A DNA stretch of 64,000 nt from Sulfurospirillum multivorans DSM 12446 (GTDB lineage: Bacteria > Campylobacterota > Campylobacteria > Campylobacterales > Sulfurospirillaceae): positions 3,109,654-3,173,653 of the forward strand of contig NZ_CP007201.1 in the NCBI RefSeq assembly GCF_000568815.1, read 5' to 3'. This document shows positions 28,972-38,660 of the stretch, piece after piece (the stretch's first letter is position 1; each line of letters opens with the position of its first letter). The notes beneath the pieces were generated by a model, which was given only the letters and a program-made list of their open reading frames with translations, did no database searches and was not told where the DNA came from. A program made the translations under genes and the position numbers.

Positions 28972-29679
28972 ATGGGACTGTATGACCGAAATTACATACA
29001 ACAAGGTACCCATGAGAGTACCCATGAGCATACGAGGCTTAATGAAAGTTCATTAGGACTTTTTATTAAACAAACCTATCAGCTCTTTGCAGCTTCATTG
29101 CTTGCTGCGAGTGCAGGTGCTTATGTCGGAATTGGAATGGCAAGTGCCATTGCTTCTTGGTATTGGGGTCTTGTTATTTTAGAGTTTGTCTTCTTGTTTG
29201 GACTTTTTGCGGCTAAAAAGAAAGCTGGCCTGAATATGGTACTTCTTTTTGGTTTCACGTTTTTAACAGGTTTAACACTCACACCGCTTCTTTCGAGCAT
29301 TCTTGGAATGAAAGGCGGCGCAAGTATTGTGGCAAATGCTTTCATTTTGACAACGGTTGCGTTTGGTGGACTTTCTGTGTTTGCGATGAATACCAAAAGA
29401 GATTTTTCAGCAATGGGTAAAATGTTGTTCATCACATTGATTGTGGTTGTGGTTGCAGGCGTCATTAATATCTTTTTCCATAGCCCAATCTTACAATTAG
29501 CCATTGCAAGTGTTAGCTCTATTTTGTTTAGTGCGTTTATTCTTTACGATACACAAAACATTATCAGAGGCGCTTATGAAACACCGATTGAAGGTGCTAT
29601 TGCTCTGTATTTAGACTTTTTAAATCTCTTTATCTCATTGCTTCAAATTCTTGGAATTTTTGGCTCACGCGACGAATAA
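28972..29679 (+). CDS. BAX-inhibitor-1/YccA-family membrane protein
   Basis: 235 residues with seven hydrophobic helices from about residue 40, a hydrophilic N-terminal arm (MGLYDRNYIQQGTHESTHEH) and the conserved ending SAFILYDTQNIIRGAYETP then DFLNLFISLLQILG. This family forms inner-membrane channels or protease modulators (YccA binds FtsH in E. coli). The start is the ATG at 28972 after AAAGGAG; an upstream in-frame start at 28858 has no site. Confidence 0.85.
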   Translation: MGLYDRNYIQQGTHESTHEHTRLNESSLGLFIKQTYQLFAASLLAASAGAYVGIGMASAIASWYWGLVILEFVFLFGLFAAKKKAGLNMVLLFGFTFLTGLTLTPLLSSILGMKGGASIVANAFILTTVAFGGLSVFAMNTKRDFSAMGKMLFITLIVVVVAGVINIFFHSPILQLAIASVSSILFSAFILYDTQNIIRGAYETPIEGAIALYLDFLNLFISLLQILGIFGSRDE

Positions 29680-29695
29680 GTTCTAGATTAGCTAT

Positions 29696-29735
29696 AAAAA
29701 AAGGGGCGAGAGGATTGAATCCTCCGCCCCTTTTT
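29696..29735. terminator. Strong bidirectional terminator
   Basis: GGGGCG pairs with CGCCCC and GAGGA with TCCTC, with A-rich left and T-rich right flanks. Serves the BAX-inhibitor gene and the convergent rhodanese gene. Confidence 0.85.
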
Positions 29736-29754
29736 ACGTTTACATGTAAAGCTA

Positions 29755-30790
29755 TTAACCTAAAGGTTCATTGACCTTAATCTCACATTTACTGCTCGTA
29801 TCACATTTGATATTCGCATCAAAGTAGAAGATCTTACTCACATCAACTTTGGCATCTTTGAGTTTCAAGAAGGCTTCCATAGCTCTTCCTCCTGTCGCAC
29901 AATTGATAATCACCATTTTACCTTTGGGTAATTTTGCTGCCAATTCTGTTGCTTTTAGTTTCCCTGCTTCAATATTGATAGCCCCGTTTATATGTCCATT
30001 CGCATATTCTGCTGCACTTCGTACATCGATAACAGCCACATTTGCGGGTATCTTATCACTGATGATCAGTGCTTTATACCATTCACCGTCTACCGTTCCT
30101 TCATCTTCTCCTAGTTTAATTCCTTCTACGAAGGTATCTTTTTTAGGAGCTGTAGCGACTTCTACTTTTTTAGCGCCTGCGGTAGTTTGCAGTTTTGCTT
30201 CTTTCCATGCGGGGAGTCCACCTGCGTAGACACTCACTTTTGTGTATCCAAGCTCTAGGAGTTTATTCGCAACCACATGGGATTTATGGCATTCATAGCC
30301 TGCACAGAAGGTAATGATCGGTGTTTTTTTATCGGTAGGAAAACGTCCCATTAGGGCTGGCATCTCTTCATCATTCATGTAAAGAGCTCCTGGGATACTC
30401 TCTGCCATTGTTTTAGCGTAAGGTCTTGCATCAATCAAGAGGGCACTATTTTTCTTAAAGGCACTCTCAACGACGGGTGTTCCTACTTCAAGGTAATTTT
30501 TACTGGCCCATTCTGGTTCACCTGCTTGGTAAAGTTTTACGTTGGTAAAGCCTTTACTTTTTAGGTGACCTGCAACGATTGGACTTTTTTCACAATCCCA
30601 TCCACCACAGAAGACGATAATCTCTTTATCTTTTGCGACTTTATCCAGTTGTCCTATGTATTTATCAATTTGGGTATCAGGAATATTCAAACTGGAAGGA
30701 ATCGTTCCTCCTAAGTATTTTGGGTTAGGACGTGCGTCAATCAAGAGGGCTTTAGCGCCACTTCTGGTTCCATTACCAATCGCTGTTTTT
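29755..30790 (-). pseudogene. Triple-rhodanese lipoprotein, copy A, 5' end missing
   Basis: Identical to residues about 62-404 of the intact copy at 38661 and then broken at a junction near 30790. It lacks the lipoprotein signal and ribosome site, so it is not likely expressed as it stands. The three active-site cysteine loops (FCGGWDC, FCAGYEC, NCATGGR) are present. It probably arises from a tandem duplication or an assembly error with copy B. Confidence 0.75.
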
Positions 30791-31040
30791 ACGTAGTAGC
30801 TATTACTAATGTCATGACTATCTCACATTACTGCTCGTATCACATTGATATTCGCATCAAAGTAGAGATCTACTCACATCAACTTTGCATCTTTGAGTTC
30901 AAGAAGGCTTCCATAGCTCTCCTCCTGTCGCACAATGATATCACCATTTTACCTTTGGGTATTTGCTGCCAATTCTGTTGCTTTTAGTTTCCCTGCTTCA
31001 ATATTGATAGCCCCGTTTATATGTCCATTCGCATATCTGC
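30791..31040. other. Duplication junction with dense single-base deletions
   Basis: Compared with the same sequence at 29750-30010, this stretch lacks about 15-20 single bases, nearly all in runs (for example CATTTACT to CATTACT, AGAAGATCTTAC to AGAGATCTAC, GGTAATTTTGC to GGTATTTGC). No other part of the window shows this. It looks like unpolished long-read sequence at a misassembled repeat. Confidence 0.75.
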
Positions 31041-31997
31041 TGCACTTCGTACATCGATAACAGCCACATTTGCGGGTATCTTATCACTGATGATCAGTGC
31101 TTTATACCATTCACCGTCTACCGTTCCTTCATCTTCTCCTAGTTTAATTCCTTCTACGAAGGTATCTTTTTTAGGAGCTGTAGCGACTTCTACTTTTTTA
31201 GCGCCTGCGGTAGTTTGCAGTTTTGCTTCTTTCCATGCGGGGAGTCCACCTGCGTAGACACTCACTTTTGTGTATCCAAGCTCTAGGAGTTTATTCGCAA
31301 CCACATGGGATTTATGGCATTCATAGCCTGCACAGAAGGTAATGATCGGTGTTTTTTTATCGGTAGGAAAACGTCCCATTAGGGCTGGCATCTCTTCATC
31401 ATTCATGTAAAGAGCTCCTGGGATACTCTCTGCCATTGTTTTAGCGTAAGGTCTTGCATCAATCAAGAGGGCACTATTTTTCTTAAAGGCACTCTCAACG
31501 ACGGGTGTTCCTACTTCAAGGTAATTTTTACTGGCCCATTCTGGTTCACCTGCTTGGTAAAGTTTTACGTTGGTAAAGCCTTTACTTTTTAGGTGACCTG
31601 CAACGATTGGACTTTTTTCACAATCCCATCCACCACAGAAGACGATAATCTCTTTATCTTTTGCGACTTTATCCAGTTGTCCTATGTATTTATCAATTTG
31701 GGTATCAGGAATATTCAAACTGGAAGGAATCGTTCCTCCTAAGTATTTTGGGTTAGGACGTGCGTCAATCAAGAGGGCTTTAGCGCCACTTCTGGTTCCA
31801 TTACCAATCGCTGTTTTTACGTAAGCGTAATCTACATTTTCAAGTTTAAATTTCTCCATCAAACCTTTTACATGTAACGTGGGTTCATTCAACACTTTTG
31901 CACTCGGTGTTGCGCCTGTTGTCTCGGGTTGATTCGTACATCCTCCTAGTAGCAATCCTGCTACGATCAGGCTACTCGCTATTACTCTTAGTCTCAT
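30826..31997 (-). pseudogene. Triple-rhodanese lipoprotein, copy B, 3' end damaged
   Basis: From the ATG at 31997 it matches the intact copy through about residue 321, then a one-base deletion shifts the frame and it ends SAADMRMDI at 31017. The lipobox LLLGGC, first two rhodanese domains and their cysteines are intact. If the deletions are sequencing errors, the real gene here is the full 404 residues. It follows the first psrABC-type operon directly. Confidence 0.8.
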
Positions 31998-32025
31998 TCT
32001 CTCTCTCCTTTTTCGGGTTATTGGT

Positions 32026-33291
32026 TTAATGGTGTTCTCTTAATTCATTCACAGAAAAAAGCGTATCAAAAAGCTTATAAATAACCATCACCACGCCCAC
32101 AGAGCCAACGACGATAAAAATCTCTCCTAAGTGCGGTGCGACATAATTAAATGATTTAGACAATGCGTAAAAATCGTATTTCTCATACCCGAGGCCAAAA
32201 CGGTTTGACATGGGATTGGCATTGCCTCCATAGACAAAAAGGTACCTTCCCACAAAGCCACCAACAACCACGGAAATGGAAGCGACTAATGTAAATATAG
32301 GCTGTCGTGCCTTAACAATACATAAAAAGGGGAGTGCCAATGTCAAAAAGATGTACCCTGTGAAATAGAGATAACGAAAAGGTCCAAAGAGAATCAAAAA
32401 TGCCCAATCTTTATCGACCGTCATATAACCAAAGATCTCATAAATACCTAAAAGAGAGACGAAAAATAGCATCGCTCTACGAATAAGATCCATCAAGGCC
32501 TTATATTCTGCTTTACTGCGATGAGCAAAGAAACTGATGATTCCCATAATACCCAAAGATGAGACAAAAGCAGAGATAATAAAATAAAATGTCAAGAAGG
32601 GAAATTCTGTCCAAAGATGACGTGCCGTATTCATGGAAAAAAGTTTCGCTTGAATATAATACTCAATCAAGTCAACCCCAATGCTCAGCACTAAAATAGG
32701 CAATGCCAAACGTTTAGCCCACTCTCGTTTGTGCGTTAGAACCAGATAGATTTCAAATAAAACAAAAGGAATATACGTGCAATAAAGTGGCAACATCAAC
32801 CACATGCCCGCATTAAGATTCGGGGTGAGTACCATCCAAACCATATTGAGCATATTAAGATCGGTTGCAATCGTAAAGAGTCCTGCAAACACCATCGAAA
32901 TTCCGATGACCATAAAACCTGCGGCTGCTTTAGCTATAAGATTAAAATTCATCAACTCTGCCAATGCGACCAAAAAGATCACCCCGCTACCGGTATAAAT
33001 CATGTACATGTAATTCACAATGAAAAGCGTCCAAGGGATATTGCGATTGACCTCGCCAACATCTCCAAAAACGGCTAAACGCATCGCCTCTTTAAGGGCA
33101 GGATCGGTTGGATTGAGCCCTGAAGCATGCGCATTAGCGGCTGCACTAAAATAGCGTACATCAAAAATTTCATAAATGCCAATACATGCAAAGACTAAAA
33201 GAACATAGCCTAAAAGCATCGTTTTATTGAGCAACAGTTGAACGATACTGATCTTGTTAATATCAAGACCTGCAAACCTTATTTTCTCCAT
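32026..33291 (-). CDS. psrC: PsrC/NrfD-like membrane subunit, operon 1
   Basis: 421 residues with about ten membrane helices, the NrfD/PsrC quinone-binding anchor that passes electrons from menaquinol to PsrB. Typical segments are NYMYMIYTGSGVIF, NLNAGMWLMLPLY and FGPFRYLYFTGYIFLTL. It is longer than the paralogue in operon 2 (389 residues). The start overlaps psrB by 13 bases. Confidence 0.8.
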   Translation of the reverse strand: MEKIRFAGLDINKISIVQLLLNKTMLLGYVLLVFACIGIYEIFDVRYFSAAANAHASGLNPTDPALKEAMRLAVFGDVGEVNRNIPWTLFIVNYMYMIYTGSGVIFLVALAELMNFNLIAKAAAGFMVIGISMVFAGLFTIATDLNMLNMVWMVLTPNLNAGMWLMLPLYCTYIPFVLFEIYLVLTHKREWAKRLALPILVLSIGVDLIEYYIQAKLFSMNTARHLWTEFPFLTFYFIISAFVSSLGIMGIISFFAHRSKAEYKALMDLIRRAMLFFVSLLGIYEIFGYMTVDKDWAFLILFGPFRYLYFTGYIFLTLALPFLCIVKARQPIFTLVASISVVVGGFVGRYLFVYGGNANPMSNRFGLGYEKYDFYALSKSFNYVAPHLGEIFIVVGSVGVVMVIYKLFDTLFSVNELREHH

Positions 33292-33944
33292 TCTGTACTC
33301 CTTCGATTGCGAGCTTGGTCATACATGGGTTTAATCTCGTCCCATGTGTGAATAATCGTATTATGCGAAACACTCTGTTTGGCATAGGTTTCATCATTGG
33401 GTAAAATATAAAAAAGTTTTGGAAGTGTTCCTGTGTACTCTTTTTGAAAGAAAAAACGTTTTGTTTTTAAAAGCTTCACAATGTCGCTATTCTCATCATC
33501 CAAATCACCAAAGGTTCTTACTTTGGTCGGACATGTCGCTTGACACGCGGTAGTACCGCCTTCCACCAATGAGCGATGGTCGCAAAACGTGCATTTATCC
33601 ACAGCAACCATTGTGTCATCCACAAACCGTGCATCATACGGACACGCTTCCATACAGCCTTTGCATAAAATGCACTTCTGTGCATCCACTTTGACAATGC
33701 CACCCTGCGCAAAATGGCTTGCATTGGTCGGGCAAACACTCACGCATGGCGCATCAATACAGTGGTTACATTGCGACGGATAGAGATTGGCGAAGGGTTT
33801 ACCAAAAATGGTTCCCTCCACCACACCGATCCAAATACGTTGCTTATCGGCACCCAATTGAACACCGTTTTCCTCTTTACATGCAACCTCACACGCTTTG
33901 CAGTTGATACAATTTTGATAATCTAATGCCATTGCATAATTCAT
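33279..33944 (-). CDS. psrB: PsrB-like Fe-S electron-transfer subunit, operon 1
   Basis: About 221 residues from the ATG at 33944, which has AGGAGGG seven bases upstream. Four 4Fe-4S groups: CINCKACEVACKEENG, CNHCIDAPCVSVCP, CILCKGCMEACP, and CTFCDHR with CQATCP. This is the PsrB/PhsB/NrfC fold that wires PsrA to PsrC. A C-terminal tail of about 40 residues beyond FYILPND is absent from the operon 2 copy. Confidence 0.85.
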   Translation of the reverse strand: MNYAMALDYQNCINCKACEVACKEENGVQLGADKQRIWIGVVEGTIFGKPFANLYPSQCNHCIDAPCVSVCPTNASHFAQGGIVKVDAQKCILCKGCMEACPYDARFVDDTMVAVDKCTFCDHRSLVEGGTTACQATCPTKVRTFGDLDDENSDIVKLLKTKRFFFQKEYTGTLPKLFYILPNDETYAKQSVSHNTIIHTWDEIKPMYDQARNRRSTEWRK

Positions 33945-33946
33945 CT

Positions 33947-36370
33947 TCACACCCTCCTAATCGATACGAGTGTTTCATGCATATTGGCACATCCATGTAC
34001 TGGCTCAATCGTATCTTCAATAATTTCATTATCACTCGCACCATTACGATGCGCAAACGTTAGTCCTTCTGATTTTGCACCAAATCCGTGAATGTAAAAG
34101 ACGCTCTGTGGCACAATTTTGGCTGTCGGATAGGCTTTAATTTGCACCTGCCCTACGCGACTTGTCACTTCAACCGTATCTCCAAACTGGATGTTTAGCG
34201 CTTCGGCTTCTTTGTCATTGATCCACAAATAATTCTCACGCATCAACTCTAAGAGCATGATGTTATTTTGCGTTGCATTTTGGGTGAACTGTGCATGGCG
34301 CCCTGTAATAAATTTAAATTTCCCCACGGGAACGTTGACATACTCTTCATCCCTCCACACAGGCATAGGATCAACGCCTTTAGCAGCCATACTGCCCAAA
34401 AAGCATTCAACTTTTTTATTCGGGGTATTAAACGAGCGTTTAAGATCAGCAATATCCACAGGATTGACACAAATATCGTGTAAAAAGGCAACAGGATCGT
34501 ACTCCTCTTCCAACTTCAGCACAGAGTAAAACTTTTTATCTTTAGGGTAGTATTCGTACGTATTGTTATCAATCTTTTTAAAGTAGGTGAGCATATTGGG
34601 ATAAAAAACACCCTTCGCTCGCAAAACTCCCCACGCCTCTTCACCGTATTTTTCAACAAACATATGTTTGTTCGTCTCTTCTTGATCGTGCATAAAAGGC
34701 TCTGCTAAATCAAAACCATTTTCTTCATAAAACTCATTTTCATCAGTATCTTCAAGCTCTTCTTGCACATCTTCATCATACTTTTTGGTAATTTCCCACA
34801 ACGGTTTTGAAAGTTTTTGGGCTAAGCCTCGCATAATTTCATTCACCGGTTTACTCTCATACATAGGCTCAATCACTTTTTCACGTATCGCGATGGAAGG
34901 CTCGATCCCCGCAAAAGACTGCACGGGATCTTCTCGCTCCAAGTAAGTACACTCAGGCAAAATGACATCGGCTAACATGGCAGTATCGCTTGGCATCGTG
35001 TCGATGACAACGACCAAATCCATTTTTTCAAACATCGTGCGTGTTTTAGCAGAGTTGGGAACGGAGAGCATTGGGTTTTGTTTGTAGACAAACATCCCAC
35101 GAATCGGATAGGGTGACTTTCCCTCTTCGACCATATTGCGCCAACCTACCCATGTACCTGTTGCGCCGACAACTGCAGCTAAATTTTTATCGATTCTAGG
35201 TTTGGCGTTGGCGTACATTGGAGCGGTGGTTGTGTGTTCACCCAACGGAAGTTTTTTACCAAAGACAATGCCACCTTTGACATCGATGCCACCGCCAAGC
35301 GCTGTAAAAAGTGCCATGGCGCGACGCAGTTGAAAATCATTTTTAGACCATGTCGTTCGTCTTCCTTGGTAATAAACCGCTTGAGGCGCATTTGCCATAA
35401 AATCATGCGCAATTTTACATATCGTTGCAGCAGGAACACCTGTAATTTTTTCTGCCCATTCTGGGGTATATTCACTCTCAATGATATGTTTTTTGTATTT
35501 ATCAAAATCAACAAAGTTTTTGGCAACATAACTTCGGTTGTAAACTTGGTCAATGATCGCAACATAGGTCAGTGCCAATACAAATGCCAAGTCGGTTCCT
35601 GGGCGAATTTGAACATAGGTATCAGCGTGCATTGCGGTATTGGTAAAGCGTGGATCGACCACAACCAGTTTCATACCGCGTCCACGGGTGCGTTTAAACA
35701 TATCCATCGTGTCAGGCGTTAAAATCGCTTCGGCGCGATTGGCACCTGCCATAATGACGTACTTTGCATTTTCCAAATCCGCTTGCCCATAACCACCAAT
35801 GGTGAGCGTATAGCCTGAAACAGCGGTTTGCAGACAGATGGTTGAGTGATTAAGGAAATTGGACGATCCAAATTTATCGGACATAAAAGTTTTAAAAGTG
35901 TGCTCTGCCAACCCTTCACCTGCACAGTAACCAATACAGGAACGGTTGTCTTTCTCTTCTTCTAAAATTTTGACCAATTTGTCTTTAATATACTCATTCG
36001 CCTCTTCCCATGTCGCACGTCTGTATTTGCCTTCCCCTCTCTCTCCTGTTCGAATTAAAGGGTATTTGAGTCGATCAGGATCATACAGGGCATGAATGCC
36101 TGCCGCTCCTCTAGCACAGAGCATATTGCGAGATTTGGGGAAATAAGGATTGGGATCTAATTTTGTCACAATGCCATTACGTACATGCGCGATAGCCGCA
36201 CATTTATTAACACACATTTCACAGATAGTTGGAACTTCCTTCATCAGTGCCACTTGAGGTTTCTCTTTTGAGCTTGCTAGAATGGTTGACGAACTAAACG
36301 CCGTTCCACTTGCAATACTCAAGGCGACACTGCCTTGAAGAAATCTCCTTCGTGAGATCTCTACTTTCAT
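33947..36370 (-). CDS. psrA: PsrA/PhsA-type polysulfide or thiosulfate reductase, operon 1
   Basis: Periplasmic Mo-bisPGD catalytic subunit of 807 residues. The Tat signal is EISRRRFLQGSVALSIASG. The Fe-S group is CEMCVNKCAAIAHVRNG with a later LCARG. NHSTICLQTA holds the probable Mo-ligand Cys. Later blocks are YYQGRRTTWSKNDFQLRR and VIDTMPSDTAMLADVILPE. It would reduce polysulfide or thiosulfate to sulfide; the two substrates cannot be told apart here. The start is the ATG at 36370 (GGAG seven bases upstream). Confidence 0.85.
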   Translation of the reverse strand: MKVEISRRRFLQGSVALSIASGTAFSSSTILASSKEKPQVALMKEVPTICEMCVNKCAAIAHVRNGIVTKLDPNPYFPKSRNMLCARGAAGIHALYDPDRLKYPLIRTGERGEGKYRRATWEEANEYIKDKLVKILEEEKDNRSCIGYCAGEGLAEHTFKTFMSDKFGSSNFLNHSTICLQTAVSGYTLTIGGYGQADLENAKYVIMAGANRAEAILTPDTMDMFKRTRGRGMKLVVVDPRFTNTAMHADTYVQIRPGTDLAFVLALTYVAIIDQVYNRSYVAKNFVDFDKYKKHIIESEYTPEWAEKITGVPAATICKIAHDFMANAPQAVYYQGRRTTWSKNDFQLRRAMALFTALGGGIDVKGGIVFGKKLPLGEHTTTAPMYANAKPRIDKNLAAVVGATGTWVGWRNMVEEGKSPYPIRGMFVYKQNPMLSVPNSAKTRTMFEKMDLVVVIDTMPSDTAMLADVILPECTYLEREDPVQSFAGIEPSIAIREKVIEPMYESKPVNEIMRGLAQKLSKPLWEITKKYDEDVQEELEDTDENEFYEENGFDLAEPFMHDQEETNKHMFVEKYGEEAWGVLRAKGVFYPNMLTYFKKIDNNTYEYYPKDKKFYSVLKLEEEYDPVAFLHDICVNPVDIADLKRSFNTPNKKVECFLGSMAAKGVDPMPVWRDEEYVNVPVGKFKFITGRHAQFTQNATQNNIMLLELMRENYLWINDKEAEALNIQFGDTVEVTSRVGQVQIKAYPTAKIVPQSVFYIHGFGAKSEGLTFAHRNGASDNEIIEDTIEPVHGCANMHETLVSIRRV

Positions 36371-36690
36371 TCGTTTTCTCCACTTCAATTTTTAAACATT
36401 AGGTTTCAGAAAACCTACTGAAATAACCATTTCATGGATACATTGTAAGAAGAGTTTCTTTATATTATTATTAAACTAAATCATATTTATAAGTTAAACA
36501 AATTAATACAAAGACGAAACTCCGATGCAATCGCTTATAAAAAAAATAAAAGAATTTTATAATTTTATTTAACTTAGTAAAAAAAAATGTTGTTTTTTTG
36601 ATTTTAGTAAAAAAATAATGACATTTGTGAAATTTTTATACCTATTTTTAAATATTCTAAGATACCGTTAAGAGAGGAAAGGTTGCAGAA
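36371..36690. promoter_or_regulatory. Upstream region of psr operon 1
   Basis: About 320 very AT-rich bases. It holds the 11-mer TTTATTTAACT at 36564-36574, also found before psr operon 2 and the gene at 22117. No gene seen. Confidence 0.4.
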
Positions 36691-36713
36691 AGAGGCTAAA
36701 GACGTTAGCCTCT
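36691..36713 (-). terminator. Hairpin after the 36727 gene
   Basis: AGAGGCTAA pairs with TTAGCCTCT over a five-base loop, just downstream of the stop on the minus strand. Confidence 0.55.
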
Positions 36714-36726
36714 GATGGTGAAGTAT

Positions 36727-37161
36727 CTATTTTTCACCTGGTTCTTTAGTACAGTTCGCACCATCACCTTTAATGACAACTCGCACACGCTTCTCTTTAC
36801 CTTTTTGCTGTTCGTTTTCATACAGAAGCTCTCGTATTTCATTTTGAAACGACTCAATACAGTCTTGGCTATTTTTAGTCGTATCCAAAATAAGCACTTT
36901 TTCTTCTTTGGGATTTGAAGATGCACTCTTCTCTTGGGCTGCAGCCTTTTGGATCGAAGCATTCAGATCGCACTCCTCTTCTAAAAGCGTATTGATTTTT
37001 TGCGTCAGCGCTTCGATGGAGTTATTTTTATCATCGGGGTTGGCATAAAGAATTTTAGTAATCTCATTTTGAAACACTTCCGTACAATCGGCCCGACTCT
37101 GGGGATTAGCGCTTATCAATAATGAAGCTAGCAATGGTAAACTAAATATAACTTTTTTCAT
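36727..37161 (-). CDS. Unknown secreted protein with internal repeat
   Basis: 144 residues with a Sec signal (about 1-19). Two similar units are visible: DCTEVFQNEITKILYANP (residue 25 on) and DCIESFQNEIRELLYENE (about residue 99 on), i.e. D-C-x-E-x-F-Q-N-E-I-x-x-[IL]-L-Y. Each has one Cys, so a disulfide or metal pair is possible. No family recognised. It stands alone between psr operon 1 and the LysR gene. Confidence 0.6.
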   Translation of the reverse strand: MKKVIFSLPLLASLLISANPQSRADCTEVFQNEITKILYANPDDKNNSIEALTQKINTLLEEECDLNASIQKAAAQEKSASSNPKEEKVLILDTTKNSQDCIESFQNEIRELLYENEQQKGKEKRVRVVIKGDGANCTKEPGEK

Positions 37162-37284
37162 TTTATCTCCTTTATTTTTAACTATTATATACTATAATTA
37201 TAAAAATATTTACTTTATTTTATGTTAAATCGTTACATGTAAAGCTTTGTGGTTCAAAAAGAGACGTACGAAGAGGTTTGGAGT

Positions 37285-37311
37285 CCAAGGAGCGTTTGCA
37301 ATGCTCCTTGG
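37285..37311 (-). terminator. Hairpin after the LysR gene
   Basis: CCAAGGAGC pairs with GCTCCTTGG over nine bases. No clear T tract. Confidence 0.5.
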
Positions 37312-37317
37312 GTAATG

Positions 37318-38229
37318 TTAAATTGAGGGTTTAATATCTTGTTTTCGGGTGATAAAATCAAGTGCGCTCGTAATTAGTGCATCTTGAATGCGGTCTTTAA
37401 GGTAGCAAATATAAAATTTTCGCATCAAATGGATACCTTTGATCGTGGCGACATGTAATCTTCCGGCCTTTACATCATCTTCGACCATATATTTGGAAAG
37501 AATGGAAACCGTTGGAGCCTCGTTGATGTCGGCTTTTAGAAGCGTTTGTTTGATGGTTATTGCGCTGTTAGCGATATTTTTAATCGTAAAATTTTTACAA
37601 TCCACATCTATTTTGTGAAATGTCTCATAAATGATTTTACGCGTATTAGACTCCTCTTCGCGGCAAATCCACTGCAACCCAAAGAGCTCTTCCTTTTTTA
37701 AAGTGCTAGGAAGCGGCGATCTGCTGACAACGACCAGCTCATCTTCCATCCATTCACGGTAGAAAATATTGGGATGAAAGGTAGGAGATTCGATGAGCGC
37801 TAGATCAACTTTTCGGTTCACCACAAGCTCAGTTAGTTCAACGGAGCTGTTGACTTTGACCATCACTTGGTTGGAGATCACCTCTTGAATATCGTTGAGA
37901 AACTCAGGCAAAATATAATTTCCAATCACAGGAGAAGCACCCAAAATAAAGAGCATCTCTTTATTAACCAGACGCAGTACCTCTTTTTCCGTGATCAAGA
38001 TTTGCTTTTCAAGGCTGAGCAACACTTGAAAAAGTTCTTCGCCCTCTTTGGTAAGGCTAATGCCACTTTTTTTGCGATCCACGATGGGAATGTTTAAATA
38101 ATCTTCAAGGAATTTGATCTGTTGGGTAACGGCAGGTTGGCTAATTCCAAGCTTTCTGGAAGCTTTTGAAAAACTTTTTTCTCGCACAACGGTTAAAAAC
38201 GTCTCTATCTTCGCAAAATCTTTAAACAT
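37318..38229 (-). CDS. LysR-family transcription regulator
   Basis: 303 residues. The N-terminal winged helix reads FLTVVREKSFSKASRKLGIS then QPAVTQQIKFLEDYL, the standard LysR motif, followed by a linker helix and a periplasmic-binding-like effector domain (about 90-295). It lies between the two psr operons, near the cytochrome-like gene 38272, so control of sulfur metabolism is a fair guess; CysB/CysL-like function is not proven. The start codon is followed by the family-typical FKDFAKIETF. Confidence 0.85.
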   Translation of the reverse strand: MFKDFAKIETFLTVVREKSFSKASRKLGISQPAVTQQIKFLEDYLNIPIVDRKKSGISLTKEGEELFQVLLSLEKQILITEKEVLRLVNKEMLFILGASPVIGNYILPEFLNDIQEVISNQVMVKVNSSVELTELVVNRKVDLALIESPTFHPNIFYREWMEDELVVVSRSPLPSTLKKEELFGLQWICREEESNTRKIIYETFHKIDVDCKNFTIKNIANSAITIKQTLLKADINEAPTVSILSKYMVEDDVKAGRLHVATIKGIHLMRKFYICYLKDRIQDALITSALDFITRKQDIKPSI

Positions 38230-38271
38230 TCACATCCCTATTTAAACAGTTCTAAATCTATCTCGTATCCA

Positions 38272-38592
38272 TCAATAACATAAAGCCGTATTGCCACTAT
38301 CGTTCGCAAAATGATAGAGAAAATCGTACAGATGTTTTAGGGAAGCATCGGTTAATGGCTTTGCATCAGGGCACAAAAGAAGCATCTCAGCTTTGAATGT
38401 TCCTGCTTCATAAAAGTGTTGCCACTCTTTTTGCGTATGCTTTTTAGCCATCACATTTCCACTAAAACCACAGACCGTGAGCATCTCTTTTTTAAAAATA
38501 TCTGCACCCATTGTTGCATCCGCAAAACTAGGTGGTGCAAACCAACCAAACGCAACACAAGCGCCTAGAAATACATTTGTAAATTTTACCAT
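38272..38592 (-). CDS. Cytochrome-c-like periplasmic protein without haem motif (3)
   Basis: 106 residues: Sec signal (about 1-24), then ADATMGADIFKKEMLTVCGF, KKHTQKEWQHFYEAG and the ending FANDSGNTALCY. It shares HTQxEW and DSGNxxxC with the pair at 22117 and 22701 but is otherwise quite different and has extra cysteines (VCGF, LLCPD). No CxxCH. It follows psr operon 2 on the same strand. Confidence 0.65.
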   Translation of the reverse strand: MVKFTNVFLGACVAFGWFAPPSFADATMGADIFKKEMLTVCGFSGNVMAKKHTQKEWQHFYEAGTFKAEMLLLCPDAKPLTDASLKHLYDFLYHFANDSGNTALCY

Positions 38593-38613
38593 GTTTTACT
38601 TCTTTTAGTGTAA

Positions 38614-38659
38614 GCGATCAGAGTGTTTCATCTCTGATCGCAGCTTTACATGTAAAGCT
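38614..38659 (-). terminator. Terminator of psr operon 2, with palindrome
   Basis: GCGATCAGAG pairs perfectly with CTCTGATCGC (38614-38641). Next to it, 38642-38659 is AGCTTTACATGTAAAGCT, an 18-bp perfect palindrome containing TTACATGTAA. Confidence 0.7.
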
Positions 38660-38660
38660 A

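Noticed and set aside
29755-31997. Two real, separate rhodanese genes of about 330 residues
   Set aside because: Each is a damaged copy of the 404-residue gene; start or end is lost at the poor junction.
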